Origin: Oceanithermus desulfurans
GTDB taxonomy: Bacteria; Deinococcota; Deinococci; Deinococcales; Marinithermaceae
NCBI RefSeq assembly: GCF_014201675.1
Contig: NZ_JACHEZ010000012.1
Location: forward strand, 1-34,729
Direction: 5' to 3'
Length of the DNA stretch: 34,729 nucleotides
Part shown: positions 1 through 7,733 of the stretch, piece after piece
Layout of the letters: every line of letters begins with the position of its first letter
Position numbering within the stretch: the stretch's first letter is position 1
Made by a program: the position numbers and the translations under genes
The notes under the pieces: generated by a model
The model's database searches: none
Told to the model about the DNA's origin: nothing
What the model saw: only the letters and a program-made list of their open reading frames with translations

Positions 1-3
1 ACG

Positions 4-45
4 ATTCCCCGGCCAAGGGCGCCTTGCGCCCGCGAGCCGGGGTCC
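4..45. repeat. Palindromic intergenic repeat (copy R0)
   Basis: This is an imperfect palindrome with nested arms: ATTCCCCGGC (4-13) against GCCGGGGTCC (36-45), and GGGCGC (17-22) against GCGCCC (26-31). It resembles copies R1-R4 in architecture, with an outer AT(T/C)CC-type arm and a variable GC-rich inner stem, but the sequence differs. It lies downstream of hpt and could also act as a hairpin at the 3' end of a transcript. Confidence 0.5.
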
Positions 46-75
46 ATGCCGTGACCGACCACCCGCCCTATTGTT

Positions 76-119
76 CGTCATCCCCGACGCGGCGCAAAGT
101 GCCGGGATCGGGGATCTTG
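76..119 (+). repeat. Dispersed palindromic repeat (copy R1)
   Basis: The element starts CGTCATCCCCGACG and ends CGGGGATCTTG, with an outer stem ATCCCCGA/TCGGGGAT and a GC-rich centre. Near-identical copies lie at 19413-19456 and 19767-19810 (both in the opposite orientation), and a diverged one at 19640-19687. The size and form suggest a REP-like intergenic element rather than a gene. Nothing else is seen in 46-161. Confidence 0.75.
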
Positions 120-161
120 GCGTCGTGGCCCCATCCCGGCCTTCGTCGGCTCGAGGACGGA

Positions 162-692
162 TTAACCGGCCGGAAGCGAGGTGATGTAGGGCAGGTTGCG
201 GTCGAGCTGGTCGCGGTCGAGGCCGTAGCCGTAGACGTAGGCGTTTTCGATCTCGAAGCCCAGGTAGTCCACCGGCACTTCGCGCAGGCGGCGTGCCGGC
301 TTGGAAAGCAGCGCGGCCACCTTCAAGCTCGCGGGCTTGCGGGCGTGCAGGTAGTCGAGCAGGTACTCGAGGGTGATGCCGGTGTCCACGATGTCCTCCA
401 CCACGATCACGTCGCGTCCGCCGATGGGCTGGCTTAGGTCCTTGATCAGCTCCACCTCGCCCGAGCTCTCGGTGCCCTGGTAGCTGGCCACGGCCATGAA
501 GTCGAGGGTGAGGGGGAGCTCGATCCGGCGCACCAGGTCGGCCATGAAGATGAACGCGCCGTTCAGCACCGCGATCAGGTGGGGGGTCCTGCCGGCGTAG
601 TCGCGGGTGATCGCCTCGGCCAGCTCGGCCACCCGGGCCTGGATCCGGTCCTCGCTCAGGTAGACGGGGCCGCGCGGCTCGTTTTCGCTCAT
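162..692 (-). CDS. hpt: Hypoxanthine phosphoribosyltransferase
   Basis: Purine salvage enzyme that transfers phosphoribose from PRPP to hypoxanthine or guanine to give IMP or GMP, in the cytoplasm. The 176 residues match the usual length of the family. The PRPP-binding signature VIVVEDIVDTGITL is clear near residues 95-108, and the C-terminal YVYGYGLDRDQLDRNLPY segment is typical of Hpt. The ATG at 692 is set by a TATCCT -10 box (699-704) only 6 nt upstream, so the transcript should be leaderless; there is no Shine-Dalgarno sequence. It diverges from mqnD across 35 bp. Family assignment is secure; preference between hypoxanthine and guanine cannot be read. Confidence 0.95.
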   Translation of the reverse strand: MSENEPRGPVYLSEDRIQARVAELAEAITRDYAGRTPHLIAVLNGAFIFMADLVRRIELPLTLDFMAVASYQGTESSGEVELIKDLSQPIGGRDVIVVEDIVDTGITLEYLLDYLHARKPASLKVAALLSKPARRLREVPVDYLGFEIENAYVYGYGLDRDQLDRNLPYITSLPAG

Positions 693-730
693 GCCCCCAG
701 GATAGCGGCTTCGGGTAGCCTGGGGGCATG
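690..730. promoter_or_regulatory. Symmetrical divergent leaderless promoters of hpt and mqnD
   Basis: A perfect 12-bp inverted repeat, CATGCCCCCAGG (690-701) and CCTGGGGGCATG (719-730), contains both start codons. Each arm has a -10 box (TATCCT at 704-699 on minus; TAGCCT at 716-721 on plus) followed by the same six bases GGGGGC and then ATG. The -35 zone of each promoter would fall on the start region of the other gene, and no TTGACA-like box is visible. Confidence 0.75.
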
Positions 731-1543
731 AAGCTGGGCTACTCGCTCTGCCCCAACGACACCTTCATCTTCTACGCCCTCGCCCGCGGCAAAGTGGCCG
801 CGCCCGAGCCGGTGGAGGAGGTGCTGGAGGACGTGGAGACGCTCAACCGCTGGGCCTTCGAAGGACGGCTCGAGCTCACCAAGATCAGCTACGCCGCCTA
901 CGGCCACCTGCGCGAGGGCTACGTGGCCCTGCGCGCCGGCGGGGCGCTGGGCCGGGGGGTGGGCCCCTTGGTGGTGGCCCGCGGCCCGGTCGAGCTCGCC
1001 GGGGCGCGCATCGCCCATCCGGGCCGCTACACCACCGCCTTCCTGCTGCTTTCGCTGTTGCTGGGCGAGGGGGCTTTCGAGCCGGTGGAGCTGCGCTACG
1101 ACCGCATCATGCCCGCGGTGGCCGCGGGCGAGGTGGACGCAGGGCTGATCATTCACGAGTCGCGCTTCACCTACCCCGAGCACGGCCTGGAAAAGCTTCT
1201 CGACCTGGGCGAGTGGTGGGAAGGGGAGACCGGCCTGCCCCTGCCGCTGGGGGCCATCCTGGCGCGCCGCGACCTGGGCGACGCGACGATTCGCGCGGTC
1301 AACGACGCGGTGCGGGCGAGTTTGGCCTACGCCTACGCCCACCCGGACGAGCCCATGGACTACGTGCGCCGCTACGCCGACGAGCTTTCGGACGAGGTGA
1401 CGCGGGCCCACATCCGCACCTACGTGAACGAGTTTTCGCTCGACGTGGGGGAGGAGGGCGAGGCCGCGGTGCGCGAGCTCTTCGCCCGCGCCGAGGCGCG
1501 CGGCCTGGTGCCCCAGAACCCGAACCCCCTCTTCTGCTGCTGA
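728..1543 (+). CDS. mqnD: 1,4-dihydroxy-6-naphthoate synthase (futalosine menaquinone pathway)
   Basis: Converts cyclic dehypoxanthinyl futalosine to 1,4-dihydroxy-6-naphthoate in the futalosine route to menaquinone. The N-terminus has the CPNDTFIF signature of MqnD, followed by DVETLNRWAF and KISYAAYGHL, as expected of this periplasmic-binding-protein-like fold. The length of 271 aa is normal. The ATG at 728 lies 6 nt after the TAGCCT -10 box, so the transcript is probably leaderless. No other menaquinone gene is in the window. MqnA is a sister family, but the CPNDTF motif favours MqnD. It converges on the SQR-like gene with a strong hairpin between them. Confidence 0.92.
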   Translation: MKLGYSLCPNDTFIFYALARGKVAAPEPVEEVLEDVETLNRWAFEGRLELTKISYAAYGHLREGYVALRAGGALGRGVGPLVVARGPVELAGARIAHPGRYTTAFLLLSLLLGEGAFEPVELRYDRIMPAVAAGEVDAGLIIHESRFTYPEHGLEKLLDLGEWWEGETGLPLPLGAILARRDLGDATIRAVNDAVRASLAYAYAHPDEPMDYVRRYADELSDEVTRAHIRTYVNEFSLDVGEEGEAAVRELFARAEARGLVPQNPNPLFCC

Positions 1544-1575
1544 CAAGACCGCCGCCCGAGGGGGCGGCGGTCTTG
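1544..1575. terminator. Hairpin between convergent mqnD and SQR-like gene
   Basis: A perfect 14-bp stem (1544-1557 with 1562-1575) with a 4-nt loop sits directly after the mqnD stop. There is no clear T-tract on either strand, so it may be a transcript-end or boundary hairpin rather than a classical intrinsic terminator. Confidence 0.6.
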
Positions 1576-1595
1576 CGGAAAGGAGGCGACGGGGA

Positions 1596-2819
1596 TCAGG
1601 CCAGGCCCTTGAGCATGCCGTACCAGTAGAGGGGCGGCAGCACGTAGCGCTTGAGCAACCACATGTCCCAGCGCTCCTTGGTCTGGTCGAGGAAGACGAA
1701 GGTGGGTTTGTACTTGTTGTCGTAGAGGAACTCGCCCAGGAGGACGCGGCCGCGCGCGGTCACGATGGGGCAGGAGGAGTAGCCGTTGTACTTGGCTTCG
1801 GCGGGCTTGCCCTCCATGACCGCGAGCAGGTTCTTGACCAGCTTGGGCGCCTGTTTGCGCACCGCCGCGCCGGTTTTGGCGGTGGGCAGGGCGGCGGCGT
1901 CGCCGAGCGAGAAGACGTTGGGGTAGCGCTTGTGCTGCAGCGTGTAGATGTCCACGTCGACGTAGCCCTTGTGGGGCCCCTCGGGCACGGCGAGCGGGCT
2001 TTCGGCTACGAAGTCGGGGGCCTTCATGGGCGGGGTGGCGTGCAGGAAGTCGAAGGGGATGACCTCCTGGTGGGTGGTCTCGCCGGTCTTGGGGTCGCGC
2101 ACGTCGAAGACGGCCTCCTTCTGGGGGCTGGTGCGCACCTCCACCAGGTTGTGGTAGAAGCGCATCTCGATATCGCGCTGGCGCACGATGCGCTCGAGGC
2201 TCTTGTTGATCTCGGGCACCCCCAGCATGACGGTGCCGGCGAAGGCGCCGATCATCTTGGTCTTGCCGCGGACCCCGCTGCGTCGCCAGTAGTCGTCGGC
2301 GAGGTACATCACCTTCTGCGGGGCGCCGCCGCACTTGACCTGGCCCAGGGGGTTGGTGAAGACCGCCGTCCCCCCTTCGAAGTTCTTCATGGCCTCCCAG
2401 GTCTTGGGGGCGGCTTCGTAGGTGTAGTTTGTGACCACGCCGTTCTTGCCCAGCGTTTCCCGTAGCCCCTTCACGGCGTCCCAGTCGTACTGGATGCCGG
2501 GGGCCACGACCAGGTAGTCGTAGCCGATGGTCCGCCCGCCGGCGGTGCGCACCTGGTTCGCGTCGGGGTCGATCTCGACCACGGCGTCGCGGATCCAGGT
2601 CACCCCCTTGGGCATCACCGACGCCTCCTTGCGCACGGTGATCTCCTTAGGTACGATCCCTGCGCCCACGAGCGTCCATAAGGGTTGGTAGAAGTGTTTG
2701 TCCGACGGTTCGATGACCGCGATGTCCAGCTTCTTGCCGGAGCGGGTCAGGCGGGCCGCGGTGGTGATGCCCGCGGTGCCGCCGCCGATGATCAGGACCT
2801 GGTGACGCGATTCGCTCAT
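1596..2819 (-). CDS. Sulfide:quinone oxidoreductase-like FAD-dependent enzyme
   Basis: A pyridine-nucleotide-disulfide-type flavoprotein, probably oxidising sulfide and passing electrons to the membrane quinone pool. The FAD-binding motif VLIIGGGTAGITTAARL is at the N-terminus, and DYLVVAPGIQYDW follows near residue 100. Two cysteines in conserved-looking settings, GQVKCGGAPQK and SSCPIVTARGR, fit the type II (SQOR/HMT2-like) group rather than type I. The C-terminal KRYVLPPLYWYGML may contact the membrane. The start is the ATG at 2819, after GAGGAGT; an upstream in-frame ATG at 2843 would include the RBS in the protein. It diverges from a Crp/Fnr regulator. Substrate is inferred; a different quinone reductase is possible. 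Confidence 0.85.
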   Translation of the reverse strand: MSESRHQVLIIGGGTAGITTAARLTRSGKKLDIAVIEPSDKHFYQPLWTLVGAGIVPKEITVRKEASVMPKGVTWIRDAVVEIDPDANQVRTAGGRTIGYDYLVVAPGIQYDWDAVKGLRETLGKNGVVTNYTYEAAPKTWEAMKNFEGGTAVFTNPLGQVKCGGAPQKVMYLADDYWRRSGVRGKTKMIGAFAGTVMLGVPEINKSLERIVRQRDIEMRFYHNLVEVRTSPQKEAVFDVRDPKTGETTHQEVIPFDFLHATPPMKAPDFVAESPLAVPEGPHKGYVDVDIYTLQHKRYPNVFSLGDAAALPTAKTGAAVRKQAPKLVKNLLAVMEGKPAEAKYNGYSSCPIVTARGRVLLGEFLYDNKYKPTFVFLDQTKERWDMWLLKRYVLPPLYWYGMLKGLA

Positions 2820-2841
2820 GGTATACTCCTCATTCCTAAAC

Positions 2842-2854
2842 ACTCAAGTTAAGT
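2842..2854. promoter_or_regulatory. Candidate operator between SQR-like gene and Crp/Fnr regulator
   Basis: The pseudo-palindrome ACTCAAGTTAAGT lies upstream of the SQR-like gene start, in the 103-bp divergent region, an AT-richer patch of this GC-rich window. Five of six base pairs across the centre match. It is a plausible regulator site but does not match the classical CRP or FNR consensus. Confidence 0.3.
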
Positions 2855-2909
2855 AAACGCCAGGGAATGCGCGGTATCCAGTTTCAGATGTCCCGGCCGG
2901 GGGCTCGGT

Positions 2910-2915
2910 TAGACT
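2910..2915 (+). promoter_or_regulatory. -10 box TAGACT of the Crp/Fnr-family gene
   Basis: TAGACT stands 7 nt before the ATG at 2923, the same spacing as other leaderless starts in the window. The in-frame ATG at 2917 would be only 1 nt from the box, so 2923 is preferred. Confidence 0.55.
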
Positions 2916-2922
2916 GATGAGG

Positions 2923-3570
2923 ATGCGCCCAGATGAGCCGGTGGACCTCCCCCAAGCCCTCGCCGACGCGCTCGAGCCGCTGTCCTTGCGCGCAGGCCGC
3001 GAGGTCTTCGCCGAGGGGGAGCCCGCCGCGGCGCTCTACCTGGTGGCCTCGGGGTGGGTGCGGCTCTACCGCCTCAGCCCCAAGGGGCGTGAGGTCACCA
3101 CGCTGGTGCTCGACCCCGGAGAGCTTTTCGGGGAAGAGGCCCTGGAAGAAGAGGGGCGCTACGCTCACCACGCCGAGGCGTTGACGCCGGCGCAGGTCCT
3201 GCGGCTGCCACGGCCGGGCCTGCTCGAGGCCTGGCGCTCGGCCGAGGTGCGCCGCTGGCTGCTCGAGCGGATCGTGAGGCGGTTGCACGGCGCCCAGGAC
3301 CGCTACCGCGAGCGGCGCTACCACGAGGTGCTGCCGCGCCTGGCGGCGCTGCTCGTCGAGCAGATGCGCCCCGGGCGCGAGGGCCTGGAGGTGCCGCTGA
3401 GCCACGAACAGATGAGCCACCGCCTGGGTACCGGACGTGATACGGTGACGCGGGCGCTGGGCGCGCTGGCCCTGCGCGACTTGTTGGAGATCAACTACCG
3501 CCGCGTGGTGGTGCTGGATCCCGAGGCCGTCCGCCGGCTGGCCTCGGGGCTGGGGGAGGATCGTGAGTAA
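2923..3570 (+). CDS. Crp/Fnr-family transcriptional regulator
   Basis: A 215-aa regulator with an N-terminal cyclic-nucleotide-binding-type beta-roll (about residues 10-120; the segment GREVFAEGEPAAALYLVASG is typical) and a C-terminal winged helix-turn-helix. In the latter, LSHEQMSHRLGTGRDTVTRAL is the recognition helix-turn-helix. No cysteine cluster for an Fe-S centre is seen, so it is not a classical FNR. The beta-roll lacks an obvious cAMP-contact signature that I can confirm. It diverges from the SQR-like gene, a plausible target, and its last 8 bp overlap the bshC start, so the two are probably co-transcribed. Effector unknown. Confidence 0.88.
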   Translation: MRPDEPVDLPQALADALEPLSLRAGREVFAEGEPAAALYLVASGWVRLYRLSPKGREVTTLVLDPGELFGEEALEEEGRYAHHAEALTPAQVLRLPRPGLLEAWRSAEVRRWLLERIVRRLHGAQDRYRERRYHEVLPRLAALLVEQMRPGREGLEVPLSHEQMSHRLGTGRDTVTRALGALALRDLLEINYRRVVVLDPEAVRRLASGLGEDRE

Positions 3571-5092
3571 AGTACGTTCGGCCTTCTTGCAAGGACGTTT
3601 ACGCAGCTTCCTGCCGTACGGGCCCGAGGACCTGCCCGCGCGCATCGCCGCGGAGCGCGCGGCCCCACGGGCTGAGCTAGCCGCCGCGGTCGAGGCCTAC
3701 CTGCAACGCCTGGGGGCGCCCGAGTCGAGCCTCGCGGCCGCCCGCCGGCTTGCGCACCCCGAGAGCCGTGTCGTGATCACCGGGCAGCAGGCCGGGCTGC
3801 TGACGGGCCCGGCCTTCACCCTCTACAAGGCCCACTCCGCCCTGAAGCTCGCCTACGCCTACGACGACGCCGAGCGTCCCGTGGTCGGACTCTTCTGGGT
3901 GGCGAGCCAGGACCACGACACCGCCGAAGTGAGCCGGGTGCACTTCCTCGACGCCGACGAGCGGATCCGCGAGCTGGCCCTCGAGCTGCCCCCGGCGGTT
4001 CCGGTGGCGCGCGTCGCCTTCGCGCCCTACCGCGAGCGCGTACACGAGTTCTTGCAGGCCTTCGGCGGCGACGTCGGGGTGCGCAAGCGGATCGAACGCG
4101 CCCTCGAGGGCGAGTGGACCTACGCCGAGGCCTTCGCCCGGCTGCTCCTCGCCTTCCTGGGTCCGCACGGGGTCGTGCCCCTCGACCCCATGGCTCCCGA
4201 GCTGGCGCCGCTGTTCGCCCCCGCGATGGAGCGCGAGCTCGAAGACCCGCTGGCCTCGTCGATGGCGATCAACGCCGCCGGGGAGGCGCTCAAGTCGCTG
4301 GGCATCCCCCCTTCGCTGGGGCGGCCGGCCGGCGCGACCAACGTCTTCCTGGAAGGCGAGGACGGCCGGCGCCGGCTCCTCTACTACGACGACGGGGTGT
4401 TCTCCGACGGGGCGCGCAGCTACCGGCTCGCGGATCTGAAGGCGATCCTGCGCAGCGACCCCGCCCGCGTCACCCCTGCGGCGGGCCTGCGGCCGGTGGT
4501 GCAGGACGCGGTCGTCCCCACCGCGGGCCTGGTCGTGGGCCCGGGGGAGATGGCCTACGTGGCCCAGCTCGCCGGGGTCTACCGGCTGCACGGCCTCGAG
4601 CCCCCGGCGGTCATCGACCGCATGCACGGGCTGGTGCTCGAGCCCCCGGTGCGCCGCATCCTGGAGAAGTACACCCTCGACCCCTGGGCCTTCCTCGAGG
4701 CCCCCGAAGAGGCGATGCTGGAGGCGCTGGCGCGCACGAGCACCGCCGCGGCCGAGCTGGAGCGGGGGCTGCGGCGCGTGGAGGACGAGTTCAGCCGCAT
4801 GCTCGCGGCGCTGCCCGCCCTCGACCCCACGCTGACCGGCGCCTTCGAGCGCAGCCAGCGGCGGCTCGAGGGCGAGATCGAGCGCCTGCGCGGCAAGCTC
4901 CTGGCTGCCGAGCTCCAGCAGAAGCGGATCGTGCGCGACCAGTACCGGCGCCTGCTCACCCACCTGCGCCCCCTCGGCCGGCCGCAGGAGCGGGTCTACG
5001 GTTTCCTGGGCTACCTGCTCAAGCACGGACCCGAGGTGCTCGAGCGCCTCTGCAAGGCCCCGGCGCGCGGCCACGTGACCCTCGAGGCCTGA
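3563..5092 (+). CDS. bshC: Putative cysteine-adding enzyme of bacillithiol synthesis
   Basis: BshC is thought to add cysteine to glucosamine-malate in the last step of bacillithiol synthesis, the low-molecular-weight thiol used by Bacillota and Deinococcota. The N-terminal VVITGQQAGLLTGPAFTLYKAHSAL signature (two adjacent parts, residues about 70-95) and WVASQDHDTAEV are characteristic. A coiled-coil stretch occupies about residues 385-480, as in the family. The 509 aa are slightly short but complete. The GTG start at 3563 follows GGGGGAGGA and overlaps the regulator gene by 8 bp, indicating translational coupling. bshA and bshB are not in the window. Confidence 0.92.
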   Translation: MSKVRSAFLQGRLRSFLPYGPEDLPARIAAERAAPRAELAAAVEAYLQRLGAPESSLAAARRLAHPESRVVITGQQAGLLTGPAFTLYKAHSALKLAYAYDDAERPVVGLFWVASQDHDTAEVSRVHFLDADERIRELALELPPAVPVARVAFAPYRERVHEFLQAFGGDVGVRKRIERALEGEWTYAEAFARLLLAFLGPHGVVPLDPMAPELAPLFAPAMERELEDPLASSMAINAAGEALKSLGIPPSLGRPAGATNVFLEGEDGRRRLLYYDDGVFSDGARSYRLADLKAILRSDPARVTPAAGLRPVVQDAVVPTAGLVVGPGEMAYVAQLAGVYRLHGLEPPAVIDRMHGLVLEPPVRRILEKYTLDPWAFLEAPEEAMLEALARTSTAAAELERGLRRVEDEFSRMLAALPALDPTLTGAFERSQRRLEGEIERLRGKLLAAELQQKRIVRDQYRRLLTHLRPLGRPQERVYGFLGYLLKHGPEVLERLCKAPARGHVTLEA

Positions 5093-5101
5093 GGGCTGCG
5101 C

Positions 5102-5107
5102 TAGACT
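5102..5107 (+). promoter_or_regulatory. -10 box TAGACT of the SpoIID-like gene
   Basis: TAGACT ends 8 nt before the ATG at 5116, in the short gap after bshC. No convincing -35 is seen. The same hexamer precedes the Crp/Fnr-family gene and the subtilase. Confidence 0.5.
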
Positions 5108-5115
5108 GAGTGCGT

Positions 5116-6228
5116 ATGAAGCGCGGTCTCCTCGCTATTCTTTTCCTGCTCGTCCTCGGCGCCGGGGCCCAGTCGCCGCCGGTGCGGGTCCTGCTCGAGG
5201 AGACCGGGCTGGCCGTGGTAAAGCTCGAGGGCGCCCACAGCCTCTGGAACTGGGCCGGGCGCATCGCCGACGACGCGGGGCCGCGCGTCTACCGCCTGCT
5301 CGCCAGCGACCGGGGCATCGAGCTCGTCTGCGACGACCCCCCTTGCCCCGCCAGCGGCTACATGGGCAACCTCCTCTCCTTCGTACCGCGCGAGGGGGCC
5401 TTCGCCCTGGGCGACCGCCGCTACCGCGGCTTCCTGCGCGTCGTCTGGCAGGAGGGGCGGCTGCTCCTGATCAACCGCGTCGGCCTCGAGGACTACCTCC
5501 AGGGCGTCCTCCCCGGCGAGGTGCCCGCCTCCTTCCCCTTCGAGGTGCTGCAGGCCCAGGCCATCCTGGCGCGCACCTACACGCTCAGCCGGCTGGGGTC
5601 CAACCCTTACTACGACCTCTGCGACACCGCCCGCTGCCAGGTTTACCTCGGCCTGGGGGCCGAGACCCCGCGCCACACCGAGGCGGTGCGCGCCACCGCG
5701 GGGCGCATCCTCGCCTACCGGGGCAAGCCCATCTCGGCCGTCTACCACGCCGATTCGGGCGGAACCACGGCCGCCGCCGAGGAGGTCTGGGGCGGCGCCA
5801 TCCCCTACCTGCAGGCCCGCGACGACCCCTGGTCGCTGGCCAAGCGCTGGCGCGTGCAGGTCAGCCCGCGCCAGGTGCAGCGGGCGTTGCAGGACCTGGG
5901 CTACAGCCCCGGCGCGGTGCAGTCGATGAAGGTGCTGGACAAGGGCCCCAGCGGCCGCATCACCCGCCTGGAGGTCGTGGGGACGAGCGCGCGCATCGTC
6001 CTGGAAACGCCCAAGTCGGCCCGTTTCCTGAGGGCGCTGGGCCTCCCCTCGACGCTGGCCACCCTCTCGGGCTGGTCCTTCAGCGGGCGCGGCTCCGGCC
6101 ACGGGGTGGGGATGAGCCAGTGGGGCGCGCGCGGCTTCGCCAAGCGCGGCTGGAACTACCGCGAGATCCTGGCCTACTACTACCCCCACACGGTGCTGAC
6201 CTCCTACCGCCTGAGCGCCAGCCGCTAA
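5116..6228 (+). CDS. Exported SpoIID/LytB-domain protein (putative lytic transglycosylase)
   Basis: A 370-aa protein with a signal peptide (residues 1-18, MKRGLLAILFLLVLGAGAQ) and a SpoIID/LytB domain. The segment GLEDYLQGVLPGEVPASFPF includes the glutamate of LPGE(V/M)P, known as the catalytic residue of B. subtilis SpoIID, and QAQAILARTYTL follows. C-terminal motifs YHADSGGTTAAAEEVWGG and GRGSGHGVGMSQWGA are typical. The likely role is cutting glycan strands in the cell wall outside the cytoplasmic membrane; sporulation is not implied, as these genes are common in non-sporulating bacteria. The ATG at 5116 is preferred over a GTG at 5110 because of the -10 box spacing. Confidence 0.9.
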   Translation: MKRGLLAILFLLVLGAGAQSPPVRVLLEETGLAVVKLEGAHSLWNWAGRIADDAGPRVYRLLASDRGIELVCDDPPCPASGYMGNLLSFVPREGAFALGDRRYRGFLRVVWQEGRLLLINRVGLEDYLQGVLPGEVPASFPFEVLQAQAILARTYTLSRLGSNPYYDLCDTARCQVYLGLGAETPRHTEAVRATAGRILAYRGKPISAVYHADSGGTTAAAEEVWGGAIPYLQARDDPWSLAKRWRVQVSPRQVQRALQDLGYSPGAVQSMKVLDKGPSGRITRLEVVGTSARIVLETPKSARFLRALGLPSTLATLSGWSFSGRGSGHGVGMSQWGARGFAKRGWNYREILAYYYPHTVLTSYRLSASR

Positions 6229-6299
6229 CCCTTCCTGACCGCGTCGCTGCGACCAAAGGTGCCGCCGCGCCGCCCACGAAACTCATTCGCAAAACACGG

Positions 6300-6305
6300 T
6301 AGAGT
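6300..6305 (+). promoter_or_regulatory. Possible -10 box upstream of NYN-domain gene
   Basis: TAGAGT lies about 60 nt before the NYN-domain gene, in the 136-bp gap after the SpoIID-like gene. No good -35 is visible. The rest of 6229-6364 shows nothing beyond the AGGGGGCGG-type ribosome binding site before 6365. Confidence 0.3.
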
Positions 6306-6364
6306 AAGGATGGGATCCCCGATATGCGGCCCGGGCCGCGCGGGTTATCAAGTTAGGGGGCGGT

Positions 6365-6886
6365 ATGGAACGCGTAGCCATATTTATCGATGGCAGCAAC
6401 CTCTATAAAGGTTTGGTCTCCACGCTGGGTTCGGAGTACCGGCTCGATTTCGTCAAGTTCATCGAGACCCTGGTCGCCGGCCGCAAGCTGCTCAGGGCCT
6501 ACTACTACAACGCACCCCTGCCCACCGAAGACGCCGCCAGCCGCGCGCACCAAAGTTTCCTCAACTACCTCAAGCGCGTGCCCTACGTTTCGGTGCGGCT
6601 GGGACGGCTCGAGCGCCGCGGCGACACCTTCGTGGAGAAGGGCGTGGACATTCAGATCGCCGTCGACATGCTGCGCCTCGCCTACGCCCGCGCCTACGAC
6701 GTGGGGGTGCTGGTCAGCGGCGACGGCGACTTCGCCGAGGTGGTGCGGGTGATTCAGGACATGGGGATGCAGGTCGAGAACGCCACCTTCCACGCACTTT
6801 CGTCCTACCGCCTCGCCCAGCAGGCCGACCGCTTCTACCCCCTCGACGAGTTCCCCTGGGATACCCTCAAGTCGAGCCACGACTAG
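6365..6886 (+). CDS. NYN-domain (PIN-like) protein, LabA/DUF88 type
   Basis: A 173-aa single-domain protein. The N-terminal RVAIFIDGSNLYKGL, the middle EKGVDIQIAVDMLRLAYARAYD and GVLVSGDGDFAEVVRV carry the acidic residues of the NYN active site (Asp in IDGSN, Asp in KGVDIQ, Asp-Asp in SGDGDF). NYN proteins are PIN-like nucleases thought to act on RNA; the bacterial LabA-type proteins are largely uncharacterised. The start has TTAGGGGGCGGT just upstream. It converges with the LysE-family gene, overlapping it by 20 bp. Enzymatic function is inferred from motifs only. Confidence 0.88.
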   Translation: MERVAIFIDGSNLYKGLVSTLGSEYRLDFVKFIETLVAGRKLLRAYYYNAPLPTEDAASRAHQSFLNYLKRVPYVSVRLGRLERRGDTFVEKGVDIQIAVDMLRLAYARAYDVGVLVSGDGDFAEVVRVIQDMGMQVENATFHALSSYRLAQQADRFYPLDEFPWDTLKSSHD

Positions 6887-7454
6887 TCCAGGCCGTCGCG
6901 ATCAGGTAGAGGCCCAGCCCCAGCAGCGCGAGGTCGCCCAGGCGGACCAGCAGCTGCTGCGCGGCGCTGCGGTGCATGCGCGCCGCCAGCCAGGCCAGCA
7001 CGGCCTTGCTGCCGACGATCGACAGGAAGAAGCCCAGCAGAAACCACCAGGCGCCCGTGCCCAGCCGCTGCAGCAGCGGCGCTCCCACCAGGAACCAGAA
7101 GAGGTACATGTGTGGGTTCGTCAGATTCATGACGACGGCCGCACGCAGGCTTTCGGCGGCGGGCGCGGGAGCCGCCGGGGCGGAGGGCGCGGGGCGCAGG
7201 CCCGCGTAGCCGAGGCGCAGCAGGTAAAGCCCGCCGAGCAGCTGCAGGGCCCGGAGCGCCGCGGCCGGGAGCGCGCCGCCCGCCCACCAGGCGAGCGCCA
7301 CCACCCAGCTGTCGCTGAGCAGCGGCGCCGTCGCCGCCAGCATGCCCGCGTGCGCACCCTTCCGCACCGCCTCGCGCAGCACCAGGGCGAGCAGCGGGCC
7401 GGGGCTGAGGCCCGCGCTCAGGCCCAGGGCGGCCCCTAGGAGGAGGGCTTCCAC
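6867..7454 (-). CDS. LysE-family transporter
   Basis: A 195-aa membrane protein with about six hydrophobic helices, of the LysE/RhtB amino-acid exporter superfamily. The N-terminal GLSAGLSPGPLLALVLREAVRKG matches the family signature around the first helix, and NLTNPHMYLFWFLVGAPLL is the typical N(P)K/NPxxxxFW segment of helix four. The substrate cannot be deduced. It starts with GTG at 7454 and overlaps the upstream cupin gene by 19 bp, so the two form an operon. Confidence 0.85.
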   Translation of the reverse strand: MEALLLGAALGLSAGLSPGPLLALVLREAVRKGAHAGMLAATAPLLSDSWVVALAWWAGGALPAAALRALQLLGGLYLLRLGYAGLRPAPSAPAAPAPAAESLRAAVVMNLTNPHMYLFWFLVGAPLLQRLGTGAWWFLLGFFLSIVGSKAVLAWLAARMHRSAAQQLLVRLGDLALLGLGLYLIATAWTSRGST

Positions 7455-7714
7455 GCGAGCACCACCGCTTCCTCGATCGGGCTGAGCACGTGCGCGCCGT
7501 CCACCTCGGCCGCCTCGCCGGGCCGCAGGTGCAGGTAGCGCCCGTCGGGCAGGTCGACGAGCAGCTCCCCCGCGACGAGCAGGTAGAGGGCGCGGCCCGC
7601 GCCGTGCGTCTGGGCGGCGGTCAGCCGGCGCACCTCCATCCCCGGCCAGCCGGGCAGCTCGAACCGCCCGCCGGCGGCGAGCTGAGCGAGAGGGAGGCGG
7701 ACCGCGCGCGTCAC
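7436..7714 (-). CDS. Small cupin-like protein
   Basis: A 92-aa protein predicted to be a single beta-barrel of the cupin type: AGRALYLLVAGELLVDLPDGRYLHLRPGEAAEVDG has the spacing of cupin motif 1 and the turn into motif 2, but the usual metal-binding histidines are largely absent. That suggests a non-metal, ligand-binding or scaffold role. A TATAAT box at 7721-7726 stands 6 nt before the GTG start, so the transcript is leaderless. It overlaps the LysE-family gene, implying a shared but unknown role. Confidence 0.65.
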   Translation of the reverse strand: MTRAVRLPLAQLAAGGRFELPGWPGMEVRRLTAAQTHGAGRALYLLVAGELLVDLPDGRYLHLRPGEAAEVDGAHVLSPIEEAVVLAWKPSS

Positions 7715-7720
7715 GACCTG

Positions 7721-7726
7721 ATTATA
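7721..7726 (-). promoter_or_regulatory. -10 box TATAAT of the cupin-LysE operon
   Basis: TATAAT on the minus strand is followed by CAGGTC and the GTG start at 7714. It lies back to back with the helicase promoter at 7734-7762. Confidence 0.6.
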
Positions 7727-7733
7727 CGGAGGC

